A stretch of 40,090 nt of DNA from Pelotomaculum sp. UBA4789 (GCA_002402945.1 DHGV01000066.1:1-40090), one strand, 5' to 3'. Shown: positions 25,322-33,916, counted from the first letter of the stretch. A program made the numbers and translations. Notes: generated from the letters alone by a model not told the origin.

Positions 25322-25636
25322 GAGAAGCAGGGGACGGGAGGCTGTGTGAAAAAATACATAATACTGGTCTCCGGCCTCTCCAATAAATCAAATATGAAAC
25401 CGTTTTTTGCTTTAAAAAAAAGAACCGGTATCTTACACTAGAACCGGTTTTCTCTTTTTCCCCAGCCTTCTCAGTAATTCCTCGGTACCTAGGAGAGTGT
25501 TGCAAAACTCCACGAGACATACTCAATAAAACCATGAACCCCTAAAAAACCAGCAAAAAACCAACCATTAAGCAGGAAAAGCCCAGTAATTCGGCGAATA
25601 CTAAAGGTATACAAAGATATAAGGTGGTAAACTAAA
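25322..25636. other. Intergenic region with hairpin and possible IS left flank
   Basis: About 315 bases without a supported gene. It holds the hairpin at 25413-25459. Near 25493-25512 is a short inverted pair GGAG...CTCC around GTGTTGCAAAA that might mark the left end of the IS element. A ribosome-binding site, AAGGTGGT, precedes the transposase ATG. Confidence 0.5.
25413..25459 (+). terminator. Probable terminator after the cytochrome gene
   Basis: AAAAAGAACCGGT pairs with ACCGGTTTTCTCTTTTT around a loop of about 13 bases; the downstream arm is T-rich. It lies about 90 bases after the cytochrome stop. Confidence 0.6.
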
Positions 25637-26305
25637 ATGCTGGGCCGAAAACAGATTCAAACAAAATTAACAGACATAGATATTTTGCAAACATGGGAGC
25701 AAAAACCCCTTGTTCCGGAAAACAGTTTTTACTACGGTTTGTCTCAGGCAGATGATATATTCAGGGACGAACTGTTTGCAGATGTATACTCCTTTTGCGG
25801 TCGGCCATCTACCCCACCAAGTCGCATAATAAAAGCAATACTGCTCCAATTTCATGATAAAGTTTCCGATCGTGAGGCACAAAACCGTGCCCGTTATGAC
25901 CTGCGATGGAAGGTGGCTTTGGGTATTCCCCTTGGAGAATCTGGCTTTCACTACAGCGCTTTATCCAGATTCCGGGCAAGATTATTATTTCACAAAAAAG
26001 ACCGCACAGCCTTTGAAGAAATACTTAATGCAGCAAAAGCCAAAGGCTTACTCCCCGACAAATGCAGCAAACAAATAATGGATTCAACCTACGTACTGGG
26101 AGCCGGAGCAGTGCAGGACACCTATACCTTAATACGCCTGGCCATCAGCAAACTGCTGAAAACAATTGGCAAGCGAATAGATATAAACACCCTGCTTTCA
26201 AACCCACTGAACTTAGACTACAACACCAGAACCAAGCCGAAAATTAACTGGGAAGACCCCTGTGAGCGCAACAAATTGCTGAATGAACTACACCAGGATG
26301 CCTAA
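25637..26305 (+). pseudogene. IS1182-family transposase, 5' part only
   Basis: The 222-residue reading frame matches the N-terminal half of IS1182-type DDE transposases: the DUF772-like helical domain (SFYYGLSQADDIFRDELF, VYSFCGRPSTPPSRIIKAILLQ), then GIPLGESGFHYSALSRFRARL and KQIMDSTYVLGAGAVQDTYTLIR, which carries the first catalytic Asp region. Full-length members have about 450-550 residues, so the remaining catalytic Asp and Glu are missing. The frame ends at UAA and no continuation is seen in any frame downstream. I read this as a decayed or truncated insertion sequence. It has a good ribosome-binding site, so a truncated protein could still be made. Confidence 0.8.
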
Positions 26306-26441
26306 CCTTAACAAACAGGATCCGGATAAGCGGCCGGTTATCATAACCCAAGAGGCTATTCTGGAATTAGAAGAAAAAACGGGCATTTTAAAAATCACTG
26401 ACCCGGAAAAATGGAACTATGTTTATGTTATTATAATGTAA
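26298..26441 (+). CDS. Possible 47-residue protein, unknown
   Basis: An ATG overlapping the end of the transposase frame opens 47 codons (MPNLNKQDPDKRPVII ... KITDPEKWNYVYVIIM). Composition is protein-like, with acidic and hydrophobic alternation, but there is no ribosome-binding site and I recognise no family. It may be the tail of a gene interrupted by the IS, or chance. Confidence 0.25.
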   Translation: MPNLNKQDPDKRPVIITQEAILELEEKTGILKITDPEKWNYVYVIIM

Positions 26442-26738
26442 ACAGTGAACAGGCGGCATATAAAGTGGTTTTCCTGCTAAATAACGGCGGAACTTTTTCT
26501 GGATTCTTTTTCGAAACTGATGCGCCTGCTTTTATTAAAGAGTATTTTACCAGATAATAAAACTGTTTTGATAAAAAGGCTTTAAGAAACAGTCGGAGAG
26601 TTAGTTGCGTTACTGCGATCGCGTCATGTGTGTCTAAGTTACACCGAAAAGAAAAAACGGCCGTGTGGCCGTTTTTCCCAACATTTTGACCGTTACACAT
26701 AGCGGTCGATATTGTTGCCCAGGTTGGGGGGGTTGGAT
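26442..26738. other. Intergenic region between IS remnant and glutamine amidotransferase
   Basis: About 297 bases with convergent genes on both sides. Apart from the strong hairpin at 26652-26676 I see nothing coding; an 89-codon minus-strand frame here runs through the hairpin and is not supported. Confidence 0.5.
26652..26676 (-). terminator. Intrinsic terminator of the pyl-associated operon
   Basis: AAAAACGGCC and GGCCGTTTTT flank a 4-base loop, with T-runs on both strands, so it can work in both directions. It lies 62 bases after the glutamine amidotransferase stop and marks the end of the operon that includes the pyl genes. Confidence 0.85.
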
Positions 26739-27449
26739 TTAATTAAACAGTTCTATAAAACGTCTCAAAAGCAGCTTTCCGTACTTATGCTCCCGTACAG
26801 AATTATGTAATTTATCAAGATCGTATCCTTCTTTCGCGAGGCTGTCTTTTTGCTCATCAATGTACGCCTGTGTAACAGCGGCGTTAAATTCCGGGTGAAA
26901 CTGAACACCCCAGATATTTTCATTTATTGAAAAAGCCTGGTGCTTTTCATAATCGTTTTTTGCTAAAAGACGTCCGTCAGCCGGCAGCGTAATTACAGTC
27001 TGGGCATGTGTCACATGGCCTAAAAAGGTTTCAGGCAGGGCACTCAGCAAGGGGTCTGTTTTTCCTTGTTCAGTAAGATCTATACTCACAGTCCCGATCT
27101 CTTTTCCTTTTGGATGATAGTCAACACGCCCGCCAAAGGCCTGGGCCAACAGCTGATGGCCATAACAAATACCGAGCACCGGAACAGGCTCATGGATCAT
27201 ATCTCTTAACCACTGAGAAAGATTGATCAGCCAGTCGTCATCATCTGTAACCATTGCATGCGCGCCAGTTATGATAATGGCTGACACATCCCTCAAGTCT
27301 GGTAAAGACTCATATTTATATACATCTGAAACCATAACATCGCCAGGCGGAAGGTCAGCCTGACTTATGATCATATCGTCAAAATCACCGTAAGCCCTCC
27401 GGATCGAAGGAAAGGTCGTGCCCGTCTTAATAATTAGCAACCTCCTCAT
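26739..27449 (-). CDS. Class I glutamine amidotransferase (GMP-synthase-like)
   Basis: This 236-residue stand-alone class I glutamine amidotransferase domain has the nucleophile Cys95 in VLGICYGHQLLAQAFGG, and His185 and Glu187 in WGVQFHPEF, completing the triad. Proteins of this kind hydrolyse glutamine or gamma-glutamyl compounds; GMP synthase-like members often lack a known partner. ATG 27449 has AAGGGTG upstream; a GTG at 27455 is possible. It lies 56 bases after the Mo-enzyme gene and is probably the last gene of the methylamine/pyrrolysine operon. A role with gamma-glutamyl-methylamide or ammonia from methylamine is only a speculation. Confidence 0.85.
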   Translation of the reverse strand: MRRLLIIKTGTTFPSIRRAYGDFDDMIISQADLPPGDVMVSDVYKYESLPDLRDVSAIIITGAHAMVTDDDDWLINLSQWLRDMIHEPVPVLGICYGHQLLAQAFGGRVDYHPKGKEIGTVSIDLTEQGKTDPLLSALPETFLGHVTHAQTVITLPADGRLLAKNDYEKHQAFSINENIWGVQFHPEFNAAVTQAYIDEQKDSLAKEGYDLDKLHNSVREHKYGKLLLRRFIELFN

Positions 27450-27505
27450 ATGCACACCCTTTCTGTCATATCCTTCAACTTCAAAAGAATCAATTGATCC
27501 TTCTT

Positions 27506-29449
27506 TTAAACAGGCTCAATGTTCACCTTTGTTTCAAAATAAGGTGTTCCGTTTCCCAGTTTGCTTACCAGATCCCGGGTTAATACGTTAACACCCCTGC
27601 CGGCCTTAATCCATCCCCCCCTGGGGCAAACTACGATGTCCCTTCTTTGCATGTCGTCCAGCCTAACCTTAACCTTCATCTCACCTGCCCTGCTCACGAT
27701 ACGGACAGTATCTCCATCATTAAGGTCCAGCTTCGAACCCTCCTGGGAATTCAGGCGAACCGAAAGTAATTCACCCTGTTCAAACAGGGTCGACTCAGAA
27801 CCAATCCAATCGCGTGCCATAACCGACATTAGGTGGTAGGGGAATTCCTTATCATGCTCTCGCCTGGCAGCCGGCTCAAATTCTTGCATAAACATGAACT
27901 TGCCCGAAGGTGTTGGAAAAACCCGCTCGACATAAGGTACCATGGGAGTGTTAGGAATCCTTACCGGTCCCGCGAAGAGCTCCTCCAAAGTCACGCCTTT
28001 GGCCAGCAAGGGCGCTGCCAGTAAGGATAGCCAGTCTTCCAGGCCGCTGTTGAATTCCGCGGCAAAGGAGAACCTCTCAGCCAGCGCCTGAAATATTTCG
28101 AAATCTGACTTGCTTTCACCTAATGGCTCTATGGCGCGATTTACCGGACCTATATAATTGTGCCCGAAACCGGCTGCCAGGTCCTTTTCCTCCAGGAAGG
28201 TAGTATTGGGTAAAAAAATATCCGCATAATCGGCAGTGTCATTAAGAAAATGTCCCGCTGCTACCACAAAGGGTGTCCTGGCAAACGCCTTTGCCACCTT
28301 ATTGGAATTAGGCGCCATACCAACCGGGTTGCCGGCTGTAACAAAAATCATCTCCACAGTCGGATCCTGGGCTCTTAAAATCTCTTCCCCGATCAGCGGC
28401 ATTAAAAACTTTCTACTGTTAGGCTTAAGGTCGCTTCCCGTCAAATTTAAGTCATACGGCCCATATTCCTCAAACCCCTGGCTTACCCCGCCGCCGGCCA
28501 CACCGATATTTCCGGCAATGGCATTTAAAGCGTCAATGCAGCGGATAGTATAATGTGCATATTCCCACCGGTGCAGTCCCCAGCCCAGGAGAATCGCAGT
28601 GGGCTTCCGGTTAATGAGCAGATCAGCCAGGCCTTCAACCTGCTCCAGGGGCACGTCACAGGCGACAGTCAGTTCTTCAACAGTAAAGTTGTCCAGTATT
28701 TTCAGGAAGGCGTCAAATCCTTCGCTATACCTTGACAGGAAGTCAACATCCTCCGCACCTCGCGCTAAAATAATCTTGGCCGCCGCCATGGCCAGATAGG
28801 CGTCCTGGCCGGGAGCCGGCTGGATGTGGTAATCGCTGATGCTTCTGCTTTTCGATGCCACCGGATCGATCAAAACGACTGGAGCGCCTTTTTGGCGTAT
28901 TTCTTTAATAATCGGCACCATGTTGATATTGGTAAGCACAGGGTTTCTACCCCAGAGGATCAGCGACCTGCTGTTCAGGTGATCGATCGGGTCATGTGAT
29001 ACCCGGCATCCAAAGTCGAGGTTCTGGGCGGCCTGGCCGGTTCCGCCGCACAGTGTGCCGTAAAGAGTTGTAACGCCGCCGAATAGATTAAAAAACCTGG
29101 CGTTCAAAAGTTTTAGGGCGGTGCGTTCCCCAAACCCCTGGTAATATAAAATGGCTTCGGGGCCGAAACGGCTCTTGATCTGCTCCATCCGCCCGGCGAT
29201 TTCATCCAGCGCGTCAGCCCAGGAAGTCCGCGCCCACTCGCCGCCCCTCCGGCGCAGTGGTGTCAGCACGCGCTCCGGACTATAGACCCGCTGCACGAAC
29301 CTGGCACATTTATGACAGACTCTGCCTTTATTGACAGGGTGATCTGGATTCCCCCGCAGATTTACAAGCTTGTAATATTCCACAGTGGCTACCAGGCCGC
29401 AGGTATTTGTGCAGTCTCTCGTACAGGTGGTTATCACTTCTCGCTTCAT
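27506..29449 (-). CDS. Molybdopterin-dependent oxidoreductase (DMSO reductase/formate dehydrogenase superfamily)
   Basis: This 647-residue cytoplasmic protein has the N-terminal 4Fe-4S site Cys9, Cys13, Cys17 and Cys45 (CTRDCTNTC ... GRVCHKC), the molybdopterin core (about 60-520), and the C-terminal dinucleotide-binding domain with LNSQEGSKLDLNDGDTVRI and CPRGGW. Cys134 in YGTLCGGTGQA is at the place of the metal-ligating residue in formate dehydrogenase, so Cys ligation is plausible. There is no twin-arginine signal and no selenocysteine UGA. I chose ATG 29449 (MKREVITTC) because the family N-terminus begins there. The start is only two bases after the pylSn stop, indicating translational coupling to the pyl operon. 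The substrate is unknown. Confidence 0.88.
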   Translation of the reverse strand: MKREVITTCTRDCTNTCGLVATVEYYKLVNLRGNPDHPVNKGRVCHKCARFVQRVYSPERVLTPLRRRGGEWARTSWADALDEIAGRMEQIKSRFGPEAILYYQGFGERTALKLLNARFFNLFGGVTTLYGTLCGGTGQAAQNLDFGCRVSHDPIDHLNSRSLILWGRNPVLTNINMVPIIKEIRQKGAPVVLIDPVASKSRSISDYHIQPAPGQDAYLAMAAAKIILARGAEDVDFLSRYSEGFDAFLKILDNFTVEELTVACDVPLEQVEGLADLLINRKPTAILLGWGLHRWEYAHYTIRCIDALNAIAGNIGVAGGGVSQGFEEYGPYDLNLTGSDLKPNSRKFLMPLIGEEILRAQDPTVEMIFVTAGNPVGMAPNSNKVAKAFARTPFVVAAGHFLNDTADYADIFLPNTTFLEEKDLAAGFGHNYIGPVNRAIEPLGESKSDFEIFQALAERFSFAAEFNSGLEDWLSLLAAPLLAKGVTLEELFAGPVRIPNTPMVPYVERVFPTPSGKFMFMQEFEPAARREHDKEFPYHLMSVMARDWIGSESTLFEQGELLSVRLNSQEGSKLDLNDGDTVRIVSRAGEMKVKVRLDDMQRRDIVVCPRGGWIKAGRGVNVLTRDLVSKLGNGTPYFETKVNIEPV

Positions 29450-29451
29450 AA

Positions 29452-29814
29452 TCACAAGCCGGAACCCCATTTCTGAGTCATCATGGTAGCGGTGTACTTT
29501 TCTATTTTCCAGGCCGGTATGCCGCATTTGCCGCAGGCACAGAAGCACCACTTGTTCCGCAGCCATCTGGCGGCCCTGCTGTTCCGGGAATTCCAGACGA
29601 TGAATGTTTCACCGCAAAAAGTCGTTACTTCAATGGTATTGCTGCTGATCTTCAGTGATTTGACACCGTGCAGTATGCCGGAACGTGAAGGCCACAGCTT
29701 GATCTTTTCCAGTAATTTAAAGAACCCGACATTTTTTCTGTAATACTTTTGCTTTTTTCTGTTGGCGCCATCTTGAATTTCCCTGGTGATATCCACGTTA
29801 TTTTTCGAACTCAT
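29452..29814 (-). CDS. pylSn: Pyrrolysyl-tRNA synthetase, N-terminal tRNA-binding protein PylSn
   Basis: In bacteria the pyrrolysyl-tRNA synthetase is split; PylSn binds tRNA-Pyl and raises the efficiency of the catalytic PylSc. The 120-residue protein has the PylSn core at about 30-110: LEKIKLWPSRSGILHGVKS, ETFIVWNSRNSRAARWLRNK, then the zinc-type CACGKCGIPAWKIEKY. It is strongly basic. The first 28 residues are a lysine-rich extension also seen in Desulfitobacterium-type proteins. ATG 29814 has GAGGT upstream and lies 17 bases after pylD; the gene ends two bases before the Mo-enzyme start. Order pylSc-B-C-D-Sn matches other Firmicutes. Confidence 0.93.
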   Translation of the reverse strand: MSSKNNVDITREIQDGANRKKQKYYRKNVGFFKLLEKIKLWPSRSGILHGVKSLKISSNTIEVTTFCGETFIVWNSRNSRAARWLRNKWCFCACGKCGIPAWKIEKYTATMMTQKWGSGL

Positions 29815-29831
29815 ATTAAGACCTCATTCCG

Positions 29832-30650
29832 TTAGTTAAATAATGCCTCAAACAACATGGCGGCCACACCTATCTCCAAAGCGTCATGGATCAATCTGCC
29901 CGCAATCAGGGGAAGGCATTCCCGGCTCAATCCCAAAGGTATGCCCGGCGCGGAAATCATGGTATCTTCTCTCACATATTCTTTAACAATTATTTCAGGT
30001 GCAGGCGTTGCATCAAATAATAGCTTGTATTCCGGCAAAGCCTCATGAAAATCCCGCACTATCTGAACACCCGGCACCGTTTTTTTCAAATTCTCAGCTT
30101 GCTCCAGCTCAACATCATAAACAAAAACCCTTGCTCCATGCGCTGACATAAACGCTGCCGCTCCCGCACCTACGGGACCCACCCCCAGCAGCAAAACTTC
30201 CTTATCCCGCAGCCCGCCTGACATTAAGTCCAAGGCTGCGGCATACCCTTTTCCCGTAGCCTCTGCGTTGTCAACCACCCTGCCCGTAGAAATATTAATT
30301 GCGATAAAATGGTCGTCATCGGCCAGGAAAACCACTTTTGCGCCTTTTCTTACAGCTTCCGCCAGGCCGCCCACGTCTTTATGCCTGGTAACAAACGCGA
30401 TGAATCCCAGGTGCTCAATGATCTTTTGTACTGAACCGGAGAAGCCGTTAATAATGCCTTTACCACAGGTGACAGGGATAACGCCAACCGGTACGGCATG
30501 ATGCAAATCATAAATCTCTTTTTCCGTACTGCCAATAGAGTGGGCTGCAATCCCTGATAAAGATTTTCCTACATTTTTAACCATTTGCTTATCGTATTCC
30601 TTTAAACTCTCAGCGATATATAAAACGTCTTCTTCCTTTAACCTGGTCAC
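29832..30650 (-). CDS. pylD: Pyrrolysine synthase PylD (3-methylornithyl-N6-lysine dehydrogenase)
   Basis: PylD oxidises 3-methylornithyl-N6-lysine; the product cyclises to pyrrolysine. The 272-residue protein shows a central Rossmann motif LLLGVGPVGAGAAAFMSAHGARVFVYDVE, preceded by GKGIINGFSGSVQKIIEHLGF and ATGKGYAAALDLMSGG, which match the family. I chose GTG 30650 (VTRLKEEDVLYIAESL) by homology, with GGGGAAG upstream; the longer frame to 30713 adds a hydrophobic stretch not found in PylD. It lies 105 bases after pylC, separated by a hairpin. Confidence 0.93.
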   Translation of the reverse strand: MTRLKEEDVLYIAESLKEYDKQMVKNVGKSLSGIAAHSIGSTEKEIYDLHHAVPVGVIPVTCGKGIINGFSGSVQKIIEHLGFIAFVTRHKDVGGLAEAVRKGAKVVFLADDDHFIAINISTGRVVDNAEATGKGYAAALDLMSGGLRDKEVLLLGVGPVGAGAAAFMSAHGARVFVYDVELEQAENLKKTVPGVQIVRDFHEALPEYKLLFDATPAPEIIVKEYVREDTMISAPGIPLGLSRECLPLIAGRLIHDALEIGVAAMLFEALFN

Positions 30651-30729
30651 ATTACCACTTCCCCGCAAAACAACTACTATAGAAAACAAAAATTTCGTTC
30701 TTTTCTGATACATTGGTCATGACTCTCTT

Positions 30730-30753
30730 ATTGTGCGAATTTATTCGCACAAT
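30730..30753. repeat. Perfect 11-bp inverted repeat between pylC and pylD
   Basis: ATTGTGCGAAT and ATTCGCACAAT flank a 2-base centre, directly after the pylC stop. A sibling with core TTCGAAT/ATTCGAA lies at 34820-34837. Without a T-run it is not a terminator; it may stabilise or process the polycistronic RNA, or be a REP unit. Confidence 0.8.
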
Positions 30754-30755
30754 TG

Positions 30756-31904
30756 TTACCCTGGATCCACACAATCATTAATACCATACTGTTGCATGAT
30801 ATTTTGGATAACCTTACATCGCCTGCTCCAGGCCTCATCACGATCCTTGCCCGTAATAATCAGGGTGGCCACCCACTCTTCTTTGTCTTTACTAAAATTT
30901 GAAACGGCTTCTTCCGCGCCAAAGAAGTCTTTATAAATACGAAGACGGCCCGCCTCAGACATCATATGTTCACCCCCTACCTCAATCCGCTTCCCTGAGA
31001 CTTTAATATGCTCATATACGACTCCTCTGGTTTTACCCGCTTTAAGATGTTTTTCCTCATTCTTTCCTGCCCGGCCCGACCATAAAACTTCCAGCAGGTT
31101 TATCCCCGTAGATTTGTACACTGCCGTAGGCGTCTGACTGGGCAGCCGCGCGTCTATTTCCAATACCTTCAATTTATCATCATGCAGAATGACTTCAACG
31201 TCCATAATTCCGTTCAAATTAAGCGACCGGGCTATTTTAACAGCACACTCTTTAAACTCACGCACTTTTTCCTGGGACATTTCAGCAGGCGACAGAACTC
31301 TTTTACAGTCATACCCGGCATCCATCTCCAATTCAGTGACCTGGAAGACGCGATAATCGCCATTATGACCAATAACCTCAATGGAATAAGAAGGTCCCCG
31401 CAAATATTCCTGTTTGACCCATTCGTCAGAATCGCCCAGCTTCATGATCAGCTCATTAAAATCCCGGAGGTTGTCGACCTTATAAACATTTTCACTGCCG
31501 CTTGCCCCGGAAGGTTTTAAAGTAACAGGGAAACCACACCCGGGCCAGGGTTTTGGCACCGGTATGCCGATCTCTGCAAAAAGCCTGGACGACTTGATTT
31601 TAGAAGATGAAAGCGCATAGGCTTCAGGATCATAAAAAGTTTCTACGCCTGCTTCAAGAGCGCATTGATTTATGTTTTCCAGCGCCGCTCTGTTTTCCAT
31701 AGCCGGAATCACAAACTGCACTTCTCTGAACAACCCCAGCAATTTGTCTTTTTCCAAAAAATCTATTTTTAAAAATTTTTCACACATACCTGCGGCTGGA
31801 GCGTCATTATCCCTGTCAACAAGCACAACCTGCCACCCGGCTTTTTGAGCCAGATATACCGCTTCCACTCCCTGCAGCCTGCCGCCCATTACAGCTACCA
31901 GCAC
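30756..31904 (-). CDS. pylC: 3-methylornithine--L-lysine ligase PylC
   Basis: PylC is an ATP-grasp enzyme joining (3R)-3-methyl-D-ornithine to the epsilon amine of lysine, the second step of pyrrolysine synthesis. The 382-residue protein has an N-terminal nucleotide-binding fold (VAVMGGRLQGVEAVYLAQKAGW), the ATP-grasp region around FPVTLKPSGASGSENV and GPSYSIEVIGHNGDY, and the metal-binding segment NGIMDVEVILHDDKLKVLEIDARLPSQTPTAVY. It starts at GTG 31904 with AAGGAAA upstream and overlaps the end of pylB by 10 bases, so translation is coupled. Confidence 0.95.
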   Translation of the reverse strand: MLVAVMGGRLQGVEAVYLAQKAGWQVVLVDRDNDAPAAGMCEKFLKIDFLEKDKLLGLFREVQFVIPAMENRAALENINQCALEAGVETFYDPEAYALSSSKIKSSRLFAEIGIPVPKPWPGCGFPVTLKPSGASGSENVYKVDNLRDFNELIMKLGDSDEWVKQEYLRGPSYSIEVIGHNGDYRVFQVTELEMDAGYDCKRVLSPAEMSQEKVREFKECAVKIARSLNLNGIMDVEVILHDDKLKVLEIDARLPSQTPTAVYKSTGINLLEVLWSGRAGKNEEKHLKAGKTRGVVYEHIKVSGKRIEVGGEHMMSEAGRLRIYKDFFGAEEAVSNFSKDKEEWVATLIITGKDRDEAWSRRCKVIQNIMQQYGINDCVDPG

Positions 31905-33001
31905 AGCATTTCCTTCCCCACATCACTTTTCCCCAACCTGCCCTGTTTTTCCGCCATCCACTTCACATATGCTTCAAGCGTGGCGGGAGTTAATCCACAA
32001 TCCCGCAAAGCCAGCATGATGCCCCTGACCGTCCTGTACCCTTCAGCGATGTCCAGTGTGCTCTGAGAAACCCCAACCAGGCCACGGTCAGGCGGAATCA
32101 AAGATGTAACAACGTTGGCGCCCGCGTCAAGCCGTTCTTTCAAACCCAGAATTCCTTTAACATCCAGAGACGCCGGGATCAACCGGTCAGGAAATAAAAT
32201 GCGCATAACGGCAATAATATTCAACTCCAGCCTATCATCCGGTGAACCCAGACTATACAAAGGCGTACCATGCTGGGGCACAAAACTCATTGTCCTGACC
32301 TGTTCCGCTCCAAGGCTTTTCATTTCCAGAAAAGAATTCACTATGTCGTCGGCGGCATCTCCAACACCAACAAGCAGCCCTTCTTCCACCAGCATACCGA
32401 TTGTTTTGGCATAAACCTTTATGGCCCATCTCTCACCATAACTCTGATCCAGTCTAAGTTTTTTATACAACCTGCGGTTGTGCGTTTCCTGATAGCAGGC
32501 ATACCAGTCAGCCCCGGCTTTTTTTAATTCTTTAAGAACCTCTCCCGGAACAACGCCGGGAGAGATCATGACCGGCAGTCCGGTATTCTTTTTTACCAGT
32601 CTTACAATTTCAATCAAGCTTTCGTACCCTTCAAAACCATTGGAAAGGTACGCCGGGTCTTCTCCCATGGTCAAATCTATGAGACAAACTCCTGTCTCTG
32701 CCAGGGCACAGGCGATATCGACGACTTCCGACGCCGTCTTGCGATACCTTTGACACAGGCTGTTGGATTTCCGGTAATAGCAAAAAGCACAATCATTCCG
32801 GCAATAGGTGGAAAAATATACGAATCCGTAAAGAAACACCTTATCTTCGAAATACTTACCGCGCAGTTCCCTGGCTGTTAAGAAAACTCTCTCCCTCTGC
32901 GCAGGATCGGACAGCTTGAGCAGAAATTTAATTTCTTCCCTTGCGAGCGGGATTTGGTGTAACGCTTTGTCCAATATTGGGTCAAGATTTATAGTTGCCA
33001 T
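31895..33001 (-). CDS. pylB: 3-methylornithine synthase PylB (radical SAM)
   Basis: PylB is a radical SAM mutase turning L-lysine into 3-methylornithine, the first step of pyrrolysine synthesis. The 368-residue protein has the cluster motif Cys67-x3-Cys71-x2-Cys74 (YCRNDCAFCYYRKSN), then LIDLTMGEDPAY and ISPGVVPGEVLKELKKAGADWYACYQETHN, typical of the PylB/HydE/BioB group. ATG 33001 has GAGG eight bases upstream. The stop is UAG, and read-through would add only one leucine after pyrrolysine before UAA. It overlaps pylC and follows pylSc after 51 bases. Confidence 0.96.
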   Translation of the reverse strand: MATINLDPILDKALHQIPLAREEIKFLLKLSDPAQRERVFLTARELRGKYFEDKVFLYGFVYFSTYCRNDCAFCYYRKSNSLCQRYRKTASEVVDIACALAETGVCLIDLTMGEDPAYLSNGFEGYESLIEIVRLVKKNTGLPVMISPGVVPGEVLKELKKAGADWYACYQETHNRRLYKKLRLDQSYGERWAIKVYAKTIGMLVEEGLLVGVGDAADDIVNSFLEMKSLGAEQVRTMSFVPQHGTPLYSLGSPDDRLELNIIAVMRILFPDRLIPASLDVKGILGLKERLDAGANVVTSLIPPDRGLVGVSQSTLDIAEGYRTVRGIMLALRDCGLTPATLEAYVKWMAEKQGRLGKSDVGKEMLCW

Positions 33002-33052
33002 AGAAATGCCTCTTTTCCGTCCTGAAAATGTTGGTGTGAATGATCCACATCA

Positions 33053-33889
33053 TCAAATGTTCAGCCGTACTCCGTCTAAATAAGTTAAGCTTTTCCCCAT
33101 GCTGCGCACATTCTGCCCGCCCTCCCTGACCATCAGCAGGCGTTCCAGTCCAAATCCGATGCCTACCCACGGGCCAACCATGCCCCACCTTCCATCAAGA
33201 AAGTGCGGCCCAATGGCGCCGGAGCCCAATTCAATCTCTCCATGCATAACATCTATGGTTTTGCCATACACCACTGAAATAGCGTGTTCAAGGCTGTACT
33301 CGGGAATACCGGCCGCGTTCATCACAATTTTCGCTAACTGGACAATCCTTTCATGACGCTGTTCTTCCGGCAGGTCCCACTCAACCAGGTTGAGCATGGT
33401 AAACTCGTTCAAATGATTGTTGCCCTGGGATTCCTTGCGAAAACAGGAGCCGATTTCGAAGATGCGAACAGGTTTTTCCCAGAGCCTGAGCAAGTCCTTC
33501 AAAATGTAATACAAGTTTGGAGCAAGCATAGGACGCAGACATTTATTCTCTTCAAGCCAAAACACCTGTGAAAAAAGCGCATGCTCATCAGTAATAGTCA
33601 TTTTTTCAAGCAGCTTCCTGGAAAGGATAACCGGTGTTGTTACCTGAACAAAACCTGTACCTGTTAAAGCGTCGACCAGACGTGCTTCCAGTTCACACAA
33701 TTCCGGCCGCCTAGTTTCGTTTCTCAATTTGTTCAGACGCCGCTTGCCTTCATTAACAAGCAGCAGTTCCACTTGTTTAAAAGCAGCCTCCCTCTCAACC
33801 GCCATGGTAAAACTCATGTTTTTCTGTGTTTCTGAAGCGTTTAATTCACTTAACCTTTTTTGCTGCGCCACGGTCCACAATAAAGACAA
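33053..33889 (-). CDS. pylSc: Pyrrolysyl-tRNA synthetase, catalytic protein PylSc
   Basis: PylSc attaches pyrrolysine to tRNA-Pyl. The 278-residue class II synthetase corresponds to the C-terminal half of archaeal PylRS and aligns with Desulfitobacterium PylSc: LRPMLAPNLYYILKDL (substrate pocket), motif 2 FEIGSCFRKESQGNNHLNEF, FTMLNLVEW (Asn conserved; the archaeal pocket Cys is Val here), VVYGKTIDVMHGEIELGSG (pocket Tyr conserved), and motif 3 GIGFGLERLLM. The apparent start is TTG 33889, four bases after a G-run ending in GGGGAG; TTG 33880 or GTG 33871 are alternatives. The codon just before TTG is an in-frame UAG. The 21-G tract upstream could control its expression. Confidence 0.94.
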   Translation of the reverse strand: MSLLWTVAQQKRLSELNASETQKNMSFTMAVEREAAFKQVELLLVNEGKRRLNKLRNETRRPELCELEARLVDALTGTGFVQVTTPVILSRKLLEKMTITDEHALFSQVFWLEENKCLRPMLAPNLYYILKDLLRLWEKPVRIFEIGSCFRKESQGNNHLNEFTMLNLVEWDLPEEQRHERIVQLAKIVMNAAGIPEYSLEHAISVVYGKTIDVMHGEIELGSGAIGPHFLDGRWGMVGPWVGIGFGLERLLMVREGGQNVRSMGKSLTYLDGVRLNI

Positions 33890-33895
33890 CTAACT

Positions 33896-33916
33896 CCCCC
33901 CCCCCCCCCCCCCCCC
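33896..33916. repeat. Homopolymer of 21 G (minus strand) in front of pylSc
   Basis: An uninterrupted run of 21 C on the plus strand lies between the stop of the upstream methyltransferase gene and the pylSc start. On the mRNA it is a 21-G run overlapping the ribosome-binding region. Such tracts are slippage-prone and can fold into G-quadruplexes; a sequencing artefact in the run length is also possible. Confidence 0.9.

Noticed and set aside
26431..26700. 89-codon minus-strand frame after the glutamine amidotransferase
   Set aside because: It runs through the strong terminator hairpin, has no ribosome-binding site and resembles no protein.
27506..29449. Selenocysteine in the molybdopterin oxidoreductase
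   Set aside because: The reading frame has no internal UGA; the expected metal-ligand position is a normal Cys codon.
33890..33892. UAG before the pylSc TTG as a pyrrolysine codon in a longer PylSc
   Set aside because: Upstream of it the frame is only poly-glycine from the G tract, with no start and no homology, so it is most likely untranslated.
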